Assembly: GCA_963682055.1 (NCBI GenBank)
Contig: OY821750.1
Coordinates: 32,352,081-32,416,080 of the forward strand
DNA length: 64,000 nt
Direction: 5' to 3'
From: Primula veris
Taxonomy: Eukaryota; Streptophyta; Magnoliopsida; Ericales; Primulaceae
Under the pieces are notes generated by a model. It searched no databases. It was not told the origin of the DNA and was given only the letters and a program-made list of their open reading frames with translations. Shown in pieces: positions 1 to 12,700 of the stretch; positions within the stretch are counted from its first letter, which is position 1, and each line of letters opens with the position of its first letter. Both the position numbers and the translations under genes were made by a program.

Positions 1-2817
1 GACACGAGAAACACAAACTAAAATAATAAAATGTCCGTCAGCTTTTACGCATACAATTGTTTATACAAATTTAACAAATTATTCATAAAAATTGTATTTA
101 TTACTTAGACTTGTCGGTTAGAGTTAATATATCTAAAAAAAAAATCTTATGTTGATAAACTAAATTATGTATCAAATTATAAACCTATATAAACAAATTA
201 TTAGTCCATACCGGTCGTGTTCTGCTCGTGTCATGATTTTTTTAATTTGATGTATCCCATATTATATGTCGTGTCTTAATTAACAAACACATGTTTATAC
301 TACTTTCCTCCCACTCATGTGTAACTTTGATCGGTTTTGAACATGTAACTAAATTATCGAAACAAAAAAATTCAATTTTTTTTTATATGGTTCAAATGTT
401 AAACTATATGTATGATATAATTTTGTTTTAATATTATTTTGATAACTTGAATACGAGTTATTTATCGGTAAAAGTTACGTATGATTTCGTATAGTGTGGC
501 AGAAGGGATTAATTATATTTATGGTATGTGATACAGTAAATATATGTACATGCATATGGTGAAATTATACATTGTACGCAAGCCATGTGCCCAATAAGTA
601 GGCATCTAATTCACTTCCTATTTCCATCACTTCACCAAATATCTTACAAGAAATTCCTCATCGTGACTAGTTTATGTTGTCTTTTCTTTCTCTTCATATT
701 CATTCCTTTTGATGGACAACTTTTTCTTATCCATATACCCAAACAAGCCTCCATGTTTTGTGGATACTCACAAAAGATACAATAATCATCTTCACTTGGT
801 TCATCACCATAAATGGAGAACAAAATACAAACTATCATGATACATTCCTGGTGCCATCCTACCTGAGCTTTTTTTTTTTTGCTTTTTTTTTTTATTTTGA
901 TTTTATTTTCTTGACCTTGCAAGGCTTGTTATATGGATTACCATATCGCAGTCTCAAATCTCTTTTCTCATTCTTTCATTTTTCTCTTATTTCTATTAGT
1001 TTTGTTTTTGTTTTTTGTTTTTGGTATCTGTCCCTCTTGAGCTTTTTGACGTGTCTTTTTCTTTTTTTGTTTTCTTTATGAAGCTAATCGACTATGTATC
1101 TACTAAAACCTCTCGTGAAAGATAATTTACAGCACCGGCTCTTTCATTTTCAGTTTTCGTTTTATAAAGGTTATGAGATAAAACACTTCCGACCTTTAGA
1201 CACACATTTCATCTCGAGTAAATTTTATGTGAAAGGTTGAGGTAGGATGTTGAACGGAATGTCATCTTCTCAAGACCTAATTAAGGTTCTCCATTGCAGC
1301 ATTCGGAGAGCTGTCCCTCTTGAGGCTTGTTTCCTACAAATGACTATGTTGAAATGTAACTAATAGTAACTAGTACTACTTATGTATGCATAAATGAGGT
1401 GTAGGTGATTGTGAAAATTGCAGTAATTTATAACTTAGTTTTTAGTCACATGTGATGATAATCGTAGTGCTGGGGTAACGTTTAAATATTATATAATTAT
1501 TCATAAATTCTGATATTCAAACTATTTGTGAATATAATATAATGGTTCCTTCTTGCATTAATTAAGTTCCTTATTATGGTTATAACCAACTAAGCTATAT
1601 TTTTAGCTTAAAGAAAATAATGGTTCTATAACGTGGTCATGATCTCTTGCATTAATTAATGTTTGTCCCCTTCTGCTCTTTATATTTTAAACTCAAAATA
1701 TTTGTTAAAAATAATGAAAAAAATTCTACAATTACAATTATACATATATCTATACACTACAATAATTATTTTTACAAAAAAAAAATTCACACAATTTAAT
1801 TTGAAATAGATAAAAAAACTAATATAAATTAATTAGTGAAATTAAAAAAAAAAATTGTTTAGAGTAGTTTTATGTCCAAATATTATGAAGTTTACATAAA
1901 ATATATTATAAAATTTATAAAAGTGATGACCAAGCTGTAAAAATTTAAAATTTAATCGAAAATAATCAATGATTCATGAAAAGTGATGGCCATTTACTTT
2001 ACTGAATATCTCTGTAGTAGTAGCACTTTGATCCAATGATTCTCTATAATGCAAAACAATAATTTAGTGTCCACCAATACAACTAACCATTTTGATTATT
2101 TTTGAGTAATCTTAACTCACAAGTCAAAAGTAGTCTACTACATTAATCATGTTCATTATTTGGCATCCTATTAATAAAGCATGTTCCTAATCTGGGTCCA
2201 AATATATCATATATAAAGTAAAGGGAAAAAATGACCGATCAAAGAGTGTTACACAGAAAAGAAAAGGAAAAAAAAAAAAAAAGCAATATATTTTCATTTA
2301 TATTGTTAAGTCAATAATGTTGTCGAATAACACATTACAAATTAATAGTTTAAAATTTTTGCTCTTATTCTTGGTTATCTTCAAATATGATAATCTCTTC
2401 TTCCATTTGCTCGAGTTCATCACGAGAACTTCAAACCCTGTAAATCACAATAGAAACGATATATAACGTCGCAAAAATTAATACACATAATTAAAAGGAA
2501 TCCTTTGTTGAATGAAATAAAGAGTCGAATAGAAAGAAAAAAATTAAGTAATGTGAGTAATGAGAAAAATTATTGATGGATTTTATATATAAAAGGTATC
2601 ATGATTTTCTTTGCTATATTCCCTGAAAAACTGTGTTGAATAGTGCTCAAGAGAAAAGTCGTAAGATTTCATGAACAAAATCCAACATATATATTTTAAT
2701 AAAATCGATCGAATAATTAGTATATTATTATAAATTGAAATTACGTACCCAACATAAATATACGTTCCTCTCTCTCTATATATATATATACAAACTTCAA
2801 CTCATCTACTGAACAAC
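1..2817. other. AT-rich intergenic spacer
   Basis: No convincing gene is seen. The open frames here are low-complexity, rich in Phe, Leu, Ile and Lys, and come from T-rich tracts (for example around 868-900 and 990-1080). A short open stretch on the minus strand near 2390-2440 reads as an acidic peptide, but it has no start codon or partner exon that I can identify. Homopolymer A/T runs are common. There is no RNA gene or transposon terminus I can support. Confidence 0.6.
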
Positions 2818-2988
2818 CATTACAAAATAATGTTTGATTTAGTGAGAGCCAAAAGTTGTCACAAGTCTGTTGCTAATTTAAAAATCTGTCGCAAACTGAC
2901 TAAACTGTCACAAAAACCGTCGCTAATAAGCTCGTAACAAAAAATACCGTCACTAATCTCGTCGCTATTTAAGTATTTTTTTGTAGTG
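2818..2988 (-). mobile_element. CACTA-type MITE, copy A
   Basis: About 171 bp, ending in CATTACAAAA at the left and TTTTGTAGTG at the right. These match the CACTACAAAA-type inverted ends of CACTA/En-Spm elements. The interior holds the family signature of repeated phrases such as GTCGCTAA and CTGTCACAAA, in reverse orientation relative to the copies at 3777, 26331, 29289 and 41326. The flanking triplets aac and agc agree at two of three positions, as expected for a decayed 3-bp duplication. It has no coding capacity. Confidence 0.65.
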
Positions 2989-3113
2989 AGCATAGTTGGA
3001 AAATATAACCGAAAACTTTCGTAACTAAGTCGAAACACAATATTGAACCGTTAAGACACTTATAAAATGGGATTTTCCCTTATAATAAAAAAATTACTAA
3101 TTAAAAATTGGGC

Positions 3114-4140
3114 TTACTCTTGGTAATCAATCTTAATAACCCCAGCAACAGGGTTAGCGATCGATGCAAACGCTTCTTTGGAGAGGTCTAGTGTACCCCC
3201 GCAGCCAGGGCAGTGATCCACTATCTTGACGGTCACGGTTTGGCCTGTGCAAGGATGTGGCACGGGGTTTGTAGGTCCTGTGCATTTCACTTGAAATGTT
3301 TTTCCGCATATAGCTCCGTTGTTCCATAGTGGGTCACTCGCAGCTGCTATCATCACGCCATGATCCGCACCTCCGTAGCAAGCCGATGCTGTCAATAACA
3401 AAAAAGAAAATTAATGCAATTAATTATGAATATTAGTAGAGGAAGTGTTCAATTAGTTATGTATGTAATGCATTTTGATTTATTAATTAGTGTATATATA
3501 CATAATGCAAATTTAGCTGACAATTCAACTTTGCATAATTACAGCTTCTATTATTATCTGAACTTATATTGCTATATCATTATGTACAAAAATAATGAAT
3601 CATCTTTTAACATATACTCCTAAAATATCAATCATATAACAAATAGGAATACTACTAATTTTGAAGGATTATAATCTCAACCAACTGGACGTCTTGGCCA
3701 AAGGCCCAATTGACATTTTTTTTTTGCTTTTCGTTATATTTTTCAAATGCTTGTTGAATTTTTTAAGTGATTCTTTCATTACAAAAAAATACTCAAATAC
3801 CAACGGGATTATTAACGGTATTTTTTGTTACGAGCTTATTAGCAACGGTTTTTATGACGGTTTTGTGACAGTTTAGTCAATTTGCGACAGATTTGTGACA
3901 ACTTTTTAAATTAGCGACAGACTTGTAACAGTTTTTGACTCTTACTAAATTAAACATTATTTTGTAGTGTTTATTAACGTGCATGTATAGAGTCACATAG
4001 CTAGTGTTATTATGTTAAGAATGGTGCTTACGAACATAGCTAGTGTAAAAAGTTGCTGTCCCCGACTCGGCCGAAACCATGAAAACTAGGCTTGAAACAA
4101 TAACGATTACTCCGATAAGAAGGCTAAATTTTGTGGCCAT
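3114..4140 (-). CDS. EG45-like domain protein (plant natriuretic peptide-like), two exons
   Basis: Exon 1 is 4138-4140 (ATG) down to 4032; exon 2 is 3388-3114. The intron 4031-3389 has GTAAGC and CAG borders. The spliced product is 127 residues. Residues 1 to about 24 are a hydrophobic signal peptide ending in VSA. The mature part has the EG45/expansin-domain-1 fold signature: GTATFYTSYVPSACYGG at the start, then DHGVMIAAAS, ICGKTFQVKC, and DHCPGCGGTLDLSKEAF. Six cysteines suit three disulfides. There is no C-terminal CBM63 domain, so this is not an expansin but belongs to the short secreted PNP-A/EG45 group. Family members act in the apoplast in water and ion balance and in defence (established for PNP-A); the role here is inferred. 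The intron carries CACTA-type MITE copy B. Confidence 0.92.
3777..3969 (+). mobile_element. CACTA-type MITE, copy B, in the EG45 gene intron
   Basis: 193 bp from CATTACAAAAAAAT to TTTTGTAGTG, flanked on both sides by the triplet TTT. That matches the 3-bp target duplication of CACTA elements. The interior is the fullest copy of the family in the window, with repeated GCGACAG, TGTGACAG and CGAGCTTATTAGC phrases. It lies in opposite orientation to copy A, on the other side of EG45 exon 2. Confidence 0.72.
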
Positions 4141-4247
4141 TTCTTCTCTTATTCTTAGAATAAACTTAATATGGAGAAGATGTGACAAATTTGATGAAAG
4201 GAATTATATTATAATATTTGTATTAAAAACATGATGTGATGGAGTCA

Positions 4248-4257
4248 CTATATATAG
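4248..4257 (-). promoter_or_regulatory. Putative TATA box of the EG45-like gene
   Basis: Read on the minus strand this is CTATATATAG, about 110 bp upstream of the ATG at 4140. It is the usual position and form of a plant TATA box. No transcription start can be seen directly. Confidence 0.5.
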
Positions 4258-5283
4258 GGGAAATTAGGGGGGTATTTTAACAAAAATATGGTAAAATTTT
4301 AATGCATTAACTTCACTTTAATGTATTTGGGATAAAGTCATGAAACCATTATTGTAATTTATTTGTATGACTTGCTAAAAGTTACGCAATGATGGTAAAA
4401 TATACTTATAATCTGGTCATAGTTTTGACTACAAGTGTTACTTAGTTAGTAATTCAATGAATAAGCTTTAATTTTTAGTAATTGCATTCTATAAATAACA
4501 ACATTCAAAATATTTTGACGCAATAAATATATTAGCAAATTCCATTATAAGCTAACACGTGCATGCACAGACTATAAGAAATTTAATTAAGGTAACATAT
4601 TTAACGACTAATATAATTATTTAATATTTATAATTATATATGGAAGTGATTTTTTGAGAGAGATTTGCGGGGAATGTATCAATATTTTATTTTATTTATT
4701 TTCATATTTCAATTCTAAATGTTCTTAGAGAGTATATTTTTTAATTTTATTTTAGTTTTAAGTAGAATTCTATATTTTTATTTGGTTTTTATTGTGTTGG
4801 AAAAATAGTTTTTAGTTTATTAAATCATAAAATATATCAAATGAAAATATTATTAACATAAACTACTAACTGGTACATTAACGATTTAGAATACTCCTAT
4901 ATTTATCATAAAAACACATTTAACAACCATTAAAGTATGTGGATTTTTAAGTAGACCTTAATTAAGTGTTTTTTATTTATAGAATGGATGCTTAGAAAGT
5001 GGCTTGATATTTATTACAAATGATGTTTTCTCTGATCTTTGCTGAAACTAAAGCTTGAATCTGATAGAGTGCTCTCACATTATAATGTGTCACCTTTTTC
5101 TTCTCTCACGTACGTTGCGCTGCCTTTTGTTTTAGCAAAAAACGTTCATGTTAAATTGCGAATCGAGGTTTTTTTCAAGTATATTTAAGCTTTAGTTGAA
5201 TCCTTGAGTTGCTAATTTGCTTGTGTTTAAATGTTAACCTAATTAAGGTCTGTTCATATTTAGCCTTTGGAGTAATAAGGCTG

Positions 5284-5349
<66 letters not shown>

Positions 5350-7583
5350 GTGTTTTGGCTATGAGTTTTTTGGTTCCTCAAGTGGTTTCAACTTTAAGTT
5401 GAATTTGTTTCTTTAAGTGCATGGTATCAATTTTTTTTTTTTGTTAGTTCTTTGATTTCAAAAGACACATGCGTCGGGTATCACTGTTTTTTTTAGATTT
5501 TAAAAATCTACATTTTGGATAAATATAACTAGAAAAGCTAAAAGCAAAAAAACTACATATTTTTTAGATTTTGATAGCTTTCTCGCCACTATTTTAAGAA
5601 TTTAAATGAATATTAATTTTATCTCAACTATTTTTTTTTCCGTATACTTGACGTGTTACTTGCTCGTTTAAATATGATATTTTAAAAATTTATCAAAAAC
5701 ATGTCTTATAAAGTTATTTTGATTGAAAAAGCAAAAGATTATCAGGTAATGTCAAAAATAAATATGTTGAAAGATAGTTTTTTTAAAGTTTTTGCCAAAC
5801 ACTCATGTATATTTTGGAAAGCATGAGTTTTTTTCCTACTGATTTCTGAAAGCAGCTTTTTGACTGAAAAAGCTAATAACAAACGGAGCTTAAAACCATG
5901 TGTTTGTGATATCGGCTCCTAGCGATATTCAGTTTTTCTTTTAAGTTACTTTGATCGGATTTTGATTGGCATTTTAAGCTACCATGAAAGCTTGGTTTAT
6001 GGATTATATTGGTTAGTATACTTGTTTTACCAATAACATGTAGGAGTCTTTTGCTACAGAAAAATAATAAATGTATGTGGTTTGTTTTTAAATGTATAAA
6101 GAGGAGCATATAACTTGTAATACTAACTATATTTATGAACAAGTTTATATAAAAAAAAATGTATTCTTTTTATGAACAAATATATGTGCACTCTTAAAGA
6201 AAGGTGAATCTAACCCATGCACAATATTGATGAATAATGTTTAACAAAGTTAAGAAACATGAGCCAACATCTTCAAGCCAAATAATCTCACAAATGCAAA
6301 TATATATTTTGAGCATGCATTTGTCTTTTCAAACTTATTATTTTCTTCTTTTCAAACATGATTTATTGAGTTTCTATGGGAGTAGTAATGGTCCCATTAC
6401 TAGTCAATATATACCACCAAGCCGAGTCGAATTTTGTAGATTTTCCCGAGTTCTTTTATTTACCACCTCCTCCTACTCGGTTACCTCAGCATTATTCTCA
6501 TTGTTTCATCGTGTCAAACAGATTTCTTGACGACATTTCACTGCTTTTTATAGATTGTTAAAATAGGTTTTATTTTTACTTACGATTTATTTGGCTTCTT
6601 TTATTTAATTTTCCATGGGTGGGATTTATGTAGTCTTTTTTCTAGAGTTGCAGGCAATTGTGACGCTATGTATTTTCGATTATATTTAGCTATTTGGAGC
6701 TTGTTTCAAAGGGCAATGTAACTTGTACTACCGCACATTATTGTCATTAATTATAATAATGAGCATGTTCGTGAATTAAAAAAAGGGTTAGTTGCAAAAA
6801 AAAAAAAAAAAAATTGGTCCTATTAGTCCATAATTCAACATCTATTGGTTTTATATTTTCTTTATAGATATTGATTAATAAGGAACCATTTTTTTTTTGC
6901 AAGTAAGAAATATTATAAAAGAAGCAAAATAAGGGCCAAAACAAACTACTGCCTCAAGTGCTTGAAAAGCAATTCAAAGAAATTATTACAATGTTTAATT
7001 TTCACTTTGAGTTGTCACACTTACTTATAGAGTTTAACCTGGTTGAGAATTGCAAATTTGTAATATAGTAACTAACTAATTGAACATCGGGGTTCACAAA
7101 CATTATCTCATAGGCAACATTTAGCATATGACATTGACGGTATATTAGCTTTAGATAGGTTGGGAACTCCTCGTATTAGGACCAGATGTATAATTTTGTC
7201 TCTTTTACTAGTTTTTTTTTTTTGTCATGTATTTTTTATTATCGTGGATTTGATGTATTATTGTTTATACTCGGAGGGTTGGATTTTATGTCCCCGTTCC
7301 AGTATACTTGCATGATTATTTATATACAGGTGTCTCTACCCCTTTTGAGGTTTGGAAAAAAATAAAAACTAACTAATTGAACAAAAGAATACTTATATAT
7401 CAATTAGCTCTATGAAGGTTAAAAAAATATATAATCCCATCTTTTACCCTTCAATTGTACCTTCTTATCGTTGAAAATTCGATTTTTTACTTGGTTGGTA
7501 AACTTATAAAGTTTTGGAATATAATCTCGAATTATTATTTTGTTTACATAGTCTTGATCGATATGGATCTTATTATATTAATA
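4258..7583. other. Intergenic spacer with microsatellite
   Basis: AT-rich sequence with no supported gene. It contains a long (AT)n tract at 5286-5344. The open frames at 5873-6142 (-) and 6237-6561 (+) have no recognisable domain and overlap one another in different frames, so I treat them as chance. I see no RNA gene. Confidence 0.55.
5286..5344. repeat. (AT)n microsatellite
   Basis: An uninterrupted AT dinucleotide run of about 58 bp. Confidence 0.97.
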
Positions 7584-7885
7584 CTAGTAAAAGTTACCCA
7601 CACGTTGCGTGTGAGACGCGTAATGACATAAATCTCGTAATATATTTTATTTTGAACATAATATTCAGATTTGATATCATTTATTGTAGTTATGCAGGTT
7701 AAAACGAATTGTTAATTAATTTAGGCTACATTCGTAATTAGGAAAATATAGTGAGAACAAATTGTTAATTAATTAGATTATGTACATTGGTAATTATTAA
7801 AATACAGTGATGGTATTTTTGGAAAAATTGGGCAAAATTTGACAGCCTCAACTTTTATTGAATTTGCTTTATATTAATAGTATGA
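7584..7885 (-). mobile_element. Non-autonomous Helitron-like element, copy 1
   Basis: Read on the minus strand it begins TC (TCATACTATTAATATAAAG) after a host A. It ends with a short hairpin (CACACG-CAA-CGTGTG), then about 12 bases, then CTAG, followed by a host T. A TC start, a 3' hairpin about a dozen bases before CTRR, and insertion between A and T are the defining marks of Helitrons. At about 302 bp it has no Rep/helicase and must be non-autonomous. Relatives lie at 25437-25697 and 42326-42622. Confidence 0.7.
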
Positions 7886-9363
7886 TGTTTGGTGCTGTAT
7901 TTCCTATCAATTTAATAATATATGAGATTATCCTCTAGAATACATCCATAAATGCTTAATCACAATTGTAAGTTTTTTTTAATATATACATTTTGCTAAT
8001 ATCTTAAATGCAAAATTAAATTGCTCATTAGGTTTTTTTCACTCCTCTATTTTCAAAATAAAATAAAATTGTACATTTAAATATCTCTACATTTTCTACT
8101 TTGTGTATGTTTGATAACAAATTTTTTTCCTTCAGATTTTTTTGTTTTTTAATTAAAATAACTATGAGTGTATGACATGCATGTTAGTTTTTTTTAGTTT
8201 TTCAAAAGGTAACTTTTGGGGAAAAAAAACTAAAAAAGCTCAAAATCTTTGAAGATGGGTCTTTGAGATTTTGTTTTTTCACATAAAAAATACCAAAAGT
8301 AATAATTTTTCAATTAAATAATTATTTTATATTTACAATTCACTTATAACCTAAAATAAAGCTAAAATAAATAAGAAAAAGACTTACCCCCTATGTCGCG
8401 AGATAAGTGTACTACTTCGAATACTGTGATATTTACAGATTTGAACCAATTTCACTTTAAATTCGATAAAAATGCATCAAAAAATTCAAAATTTTCAAAT
8501 AAAAATTATTTCTTACTTATAATATGAGATTATAATTGTAAAATAGATATTTCAAAAAAATAAATTTTTTTAAAAAAATAAGAGTGAATAATTATTTTCG
8601 GACGTCACAAAATAAAAAAGTTAAATATTTATATTTTGGGGACGGATGTATTATTAATAAAAATAAGCTAATCACTTTAAATTTATTATAAGTAGAAAAG
8701 TTAAAATGTAGCACATTGTTTTTGTCGAGGCACGTGGGCCACGTGGGAGTTACAAAAAAACCAAAACTATAAAATCCTTAAAAATTTAATATTTTTGTAT
8801 GAAGAAAAAAACACTCACTGTAAAGTAAGTCATTTAAAAATAATAATACTCATTTAATTACATTTATTATTTATCTATTTCTCAATTACCCTATTTTTTA
8901 TATTTATTATCATCTGGGTTTTGATTTATTGGATTTATTATTATTATTATTATTATTATTTCAGTAGAGTAATTAACATAATCAAACTAATTGATCAAAT
9001 CTGAACAAGGGGAATTTATGTTAAGGTTTAGTTTTTTATTTATGTTATTTATCACAAATTAATATATTATGGTTTTGTTTCAGATGATTAATTGGGTTTT
9101 TAATTTTTGGAGAAAATGTATGTGCTTTGGTTTATTATTTGTTGAATTGATCAGTTAGTGGGTTTTGTCATAACTTTCTTATAATATTCTCTCTCCTCAG
9201 GTAATTGAAAATATTAACAACGCTTTTTTATTTATCAGCTAATAATCCAATTTATTTTTATTTTTATTTTTATTTTTTGCGTTGTTCGCAGATATTCCTA
9301 TTAACAGCAAACCTACATTTTGTTTAGGTGAATATATCGTTGGAATTGAGAATTGAAGCGCAA
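7886..9363. other. Region upstream of PMK
   Basis: AT-rich promoter and leader region of the phosphomevalonate kinase gene. It holds a (TTA)n run at about 8936-8960 and two closely spaced CACGTG motifs (listed separately). A pyrimidine-rich stretch ending CTCCTCAG at about 9200 could be a leader-intron acceptor. No other gene is seen. Confidence 0.5.
8731..8745. promoter_or_regulatory. Paired G-boxes upstream of PMK
   Basis: Two palindromic CACGTG cores, at 8731-8736 and 8740-8745, both followed by GG. They lie about 620 bp before the PMK ATG. CACGTGG is the core bound by plant bZIP and bHLH factors (ABRE/G-box). Function is inferred from the motif only. Confidence 0.5.
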
Positions 9364-9485
9364 ATGGCGGTGTAAGCTCAAGTCTTTTTACAATTATTGC
9401 AGATTTTATTTCTTACTAGAGATTTTTTAAAAAAAAAAATTGTTTTATTTGGATCCTTTGTTTCCCTTTTTGCATTTTGTTAGCG

Positions 9486-9522
<37 letters not shown>

Positions 9523-9674
9523 ACCATAATTTCCAAAACGTGTCATTATACATCTCGGAAAAAAAAACAAGACGCATATTTGTGTTCCGTCGTGAAACTG
9601 TGGAAATTTGCATTAATCAAATCTTGATTTGGAGTGTTTTTGTAAAAAAGTGTCCGATGTCCATATAACCTCTC

Positions 9675-9717
<43 letters not shown>

Positions 9718-12700
9718 TATTTCGTGAATTTAGAAGAGTAAGTATACAAGTTGGGTCTGGTGGAAGTGAAAAAGGTTAATCCAAATGAAAAGTATAATTT
9801 TGAAACCAAATACTTGAATAGTTTATTTTTCATACTCGAAAGTATGAATAAGCATATGTTTTGAATGTTTGAAAAACAAACTATATCCTTTAAATCAAAA
9901 TTGAAAATATTTATTTTCGTTTTTGCAAAATTATCAACATAGCTATGCAAATTGTTTAAAATAGACATACAAGTAATGTCAGCACTCTGAGGAGATATCG
10001 TGTTGAATTGATTTTATTTTATTTTATTTTAAATAGAGTTGCATCTGCTCCTGGAAAGGTCTTAATGACTGGAGGTTATCTTGTTTTGGAGAGACCCAAT
10101 GGGGGAGTTGTTCTCAGTACAAATGCCCGGTTTTATGCTATAGTGAAGCCTTTGTATGAAGAAATTCGACCCGATAGCTGGGCATGGGTTCGTGCTGATT
10201 CTCTTAAAATATCCTGTTCAGGTTTTTTTGTGTTTTGTTTGTTGTGTTTTTAGAAAGTATATTTAAACTTGGTTTAGCAACCGTGTTTGTTCCTTTTTAG
10301 TTTTTGTGTGGTGGTGTGTGTATTTTAAAATATTGGCTGTAATGTTGAACTTAATGGGTGAAAGGTAATCATTGAATCTTCGGCTAACTACATAACTAAG
10401 AGACACCAATCGGGTTGGGAATGGGATTGGCTTAGGTTGATTTTATATTGCTTTTACTTTTGTGCTTTTGTAAAACGGGGAAACATTATCGCAATCTTGA
10501 GGTAAACTATGTTACTTTACAGCAATTTTTATTTTTTTTGTTATTGACATCTGGAAAATAATACCTTCATATGTGATCAGTTCAGGACCAGATTCTTGTT
10601 TTTGAAACAAGACTTTATGGGAATTGAGTTTGGGGAATTTGTTAAGCAAGCAGCTTTTTAAAAGAAGAAAAACTGAAATAGAATCCAAGGGGAACTTACA
10701 AGAACTGACTGATAAGATACCTTTGGTATCTCTCTTAATTTTTTAGTTTCCATGACGAAATACAAATTAAGAAACAACTAAAAAAGCAATGGAAACATCT
10801 GCCATGGAAACTATGTGCATGTAGCTGTACTTAAGACTTATATTTTATATTTTTATTTTCTTTATGTTGTTTCAGGCATGGGCAGATATCAAATTAACTT
10901 CTCCTCAGATGTCAAGAGAAACTAGTTACAAACTTTCACTAAAGCACTTAACATTGCAGTGTCTCTCTTCAAGGCATGTCCAACAATCCTGCTAATAGAA
11001 CTAATAGAACCAAACTACAAAAAGCTACAAGTTTGAATATTATTTCTGAGGTTAATGCTTACATGAGATCCATTCAGAATTGTATTTGAATCTCCTAAAT
11101 TGCTTATTCTTATAATTTTTGGAACATTCTCAGTGAATCAAGAAATCCATTTGTAGAATATGCCATTCAATATGCTGTAGCTGCAGCTCATGCAACATTT
11201 GACAAAGATAAGAAGGATTTGTTACATAAACTACTTCTGCAGGGTAACATCTAATCTAAGTATCCTTTTCGATACAGTAAATGCTGTTAACTATCTAGAG
11301 TCTCACTCAACTTTTTCTGTTAGGACTTGACATCACCATCTTAGGCTGCAACGACTTCTATTCGTACCGTAATCAGGTAACTTAAATTTTTTGTTATATT
11401 TATTTGCTTTTGATTAAAATTGTATAGCACTTTTAGCACACTGTTTGGCTGTTGTGATTGTTTTGGCGAAGTTGATTTTTTAATTTGTCTTCAATACTGG
11501 ATGTTGGCATTCATATTTCTGCAACCATAAAGATGTGATATTACTTTCCTTTCCATAGAAGTTGTAGCGCACTTTTGGCCCACTGTTTGGCTGTTGTGAT
11601 TGCTTTGAAATCAAATTCGTCTTCAATTTTTATGCTGGCACTGTAAGTGTGCTGCAAAAGCAAGGATGTGAAACTGTTTCGTTTCTTACTTACACCTTTG
11701 CAGCTTTTAAGTAAATAAGTTATTGTTTATTTTAGTTTCATAGAGAACTAGGCTCATTCACCTTAAAGCTTCTAGCTTTTTTTGGCCAAAATTTTTAGAA
11801 TAGCTCAGCTAATTTAAGCTGATAAAGTAACAATTCAACTTTTGAGAAAAAAAGCAGATGTAAAAAGCTACAACCAGAGGAGGCCTTATTCTGTCGAATG
11901 CTTCATCGTGGTATCGTACACCGAAATAAATAGATTTATGGACATTCATTTCATTGAGAGAAATGCATGACTCCCGGCAATTTCTTTTTGATTGTGGACC
12001 TGGTTGGAGTCTTCTAGGGGCTAAGGTTGTCGCAACCTCAAAATTTATAAAATTGCAATTTTTTATATTAGATGTTTTTGAACTTATTTGATTTGCAACC
12101 CTGCGAATTAACATTTTGTACTTAAGAACCTCGAAATAGTGTTTTTGGCTCTGCTTAGTGTGGACCTGGATCATAATCCGTATCTGTTGCTCTTCTCTAG
12201 ATCGAAGCACGTGGTCTTCCTCTAATACCAGAATCCTTAGCTACACTTCCATCATATGCATCTATTACGTTCAACAACAATGAAGCAACTGGTGAGAAAA
12301 AGCCCGAAGTTGCAAAAACGGGACTTGGATCATCTGCAGCTATGACAACTGCTGTTGTTGCCGCATTACTTCATTACCTTCGAGTCGTTGAGCTTCCCCT
12401 TTTGCCTAAAGACCAAAATATTGAAAATGAGGAAAATGGAAATCTCGACACAGTGCATAAGATAGCTCAAACGGCTCATTGTATTGCCCAAGGGAAGGTT
12501 GGGAGTGGATTTGACGTTAGTTCTGCTGTTTATGGGAGTCAGCGATATGTCCGTTTTTCTCCTCAAGTCATTTCTTCTGCTCAGGTATTTTTTTCATCTT
12601 GTATATGTAATATATGTAGGGGTCAATTCCCTTTAATGGTCCATGCATGACTTAATTCTCATTTAGTGGTCCAAAAAACTCTCCGTTCCAATTCTCTGAT

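Noticed and set aside
2395..2450. Minus-strand acidic segment (RDELEQMEEEIIIFEDNQE, then stop) as a possible last exon
   Set aside because: There is no upstream partner exon or start within reach, and it does not match a family I know. Too short to support.
11809..12210. 133-codon minus-strand open frame
   Set aside because: It lies in PMK intron 5 and just enters exon 6 on the opposite strand. It has no domain and no start context.
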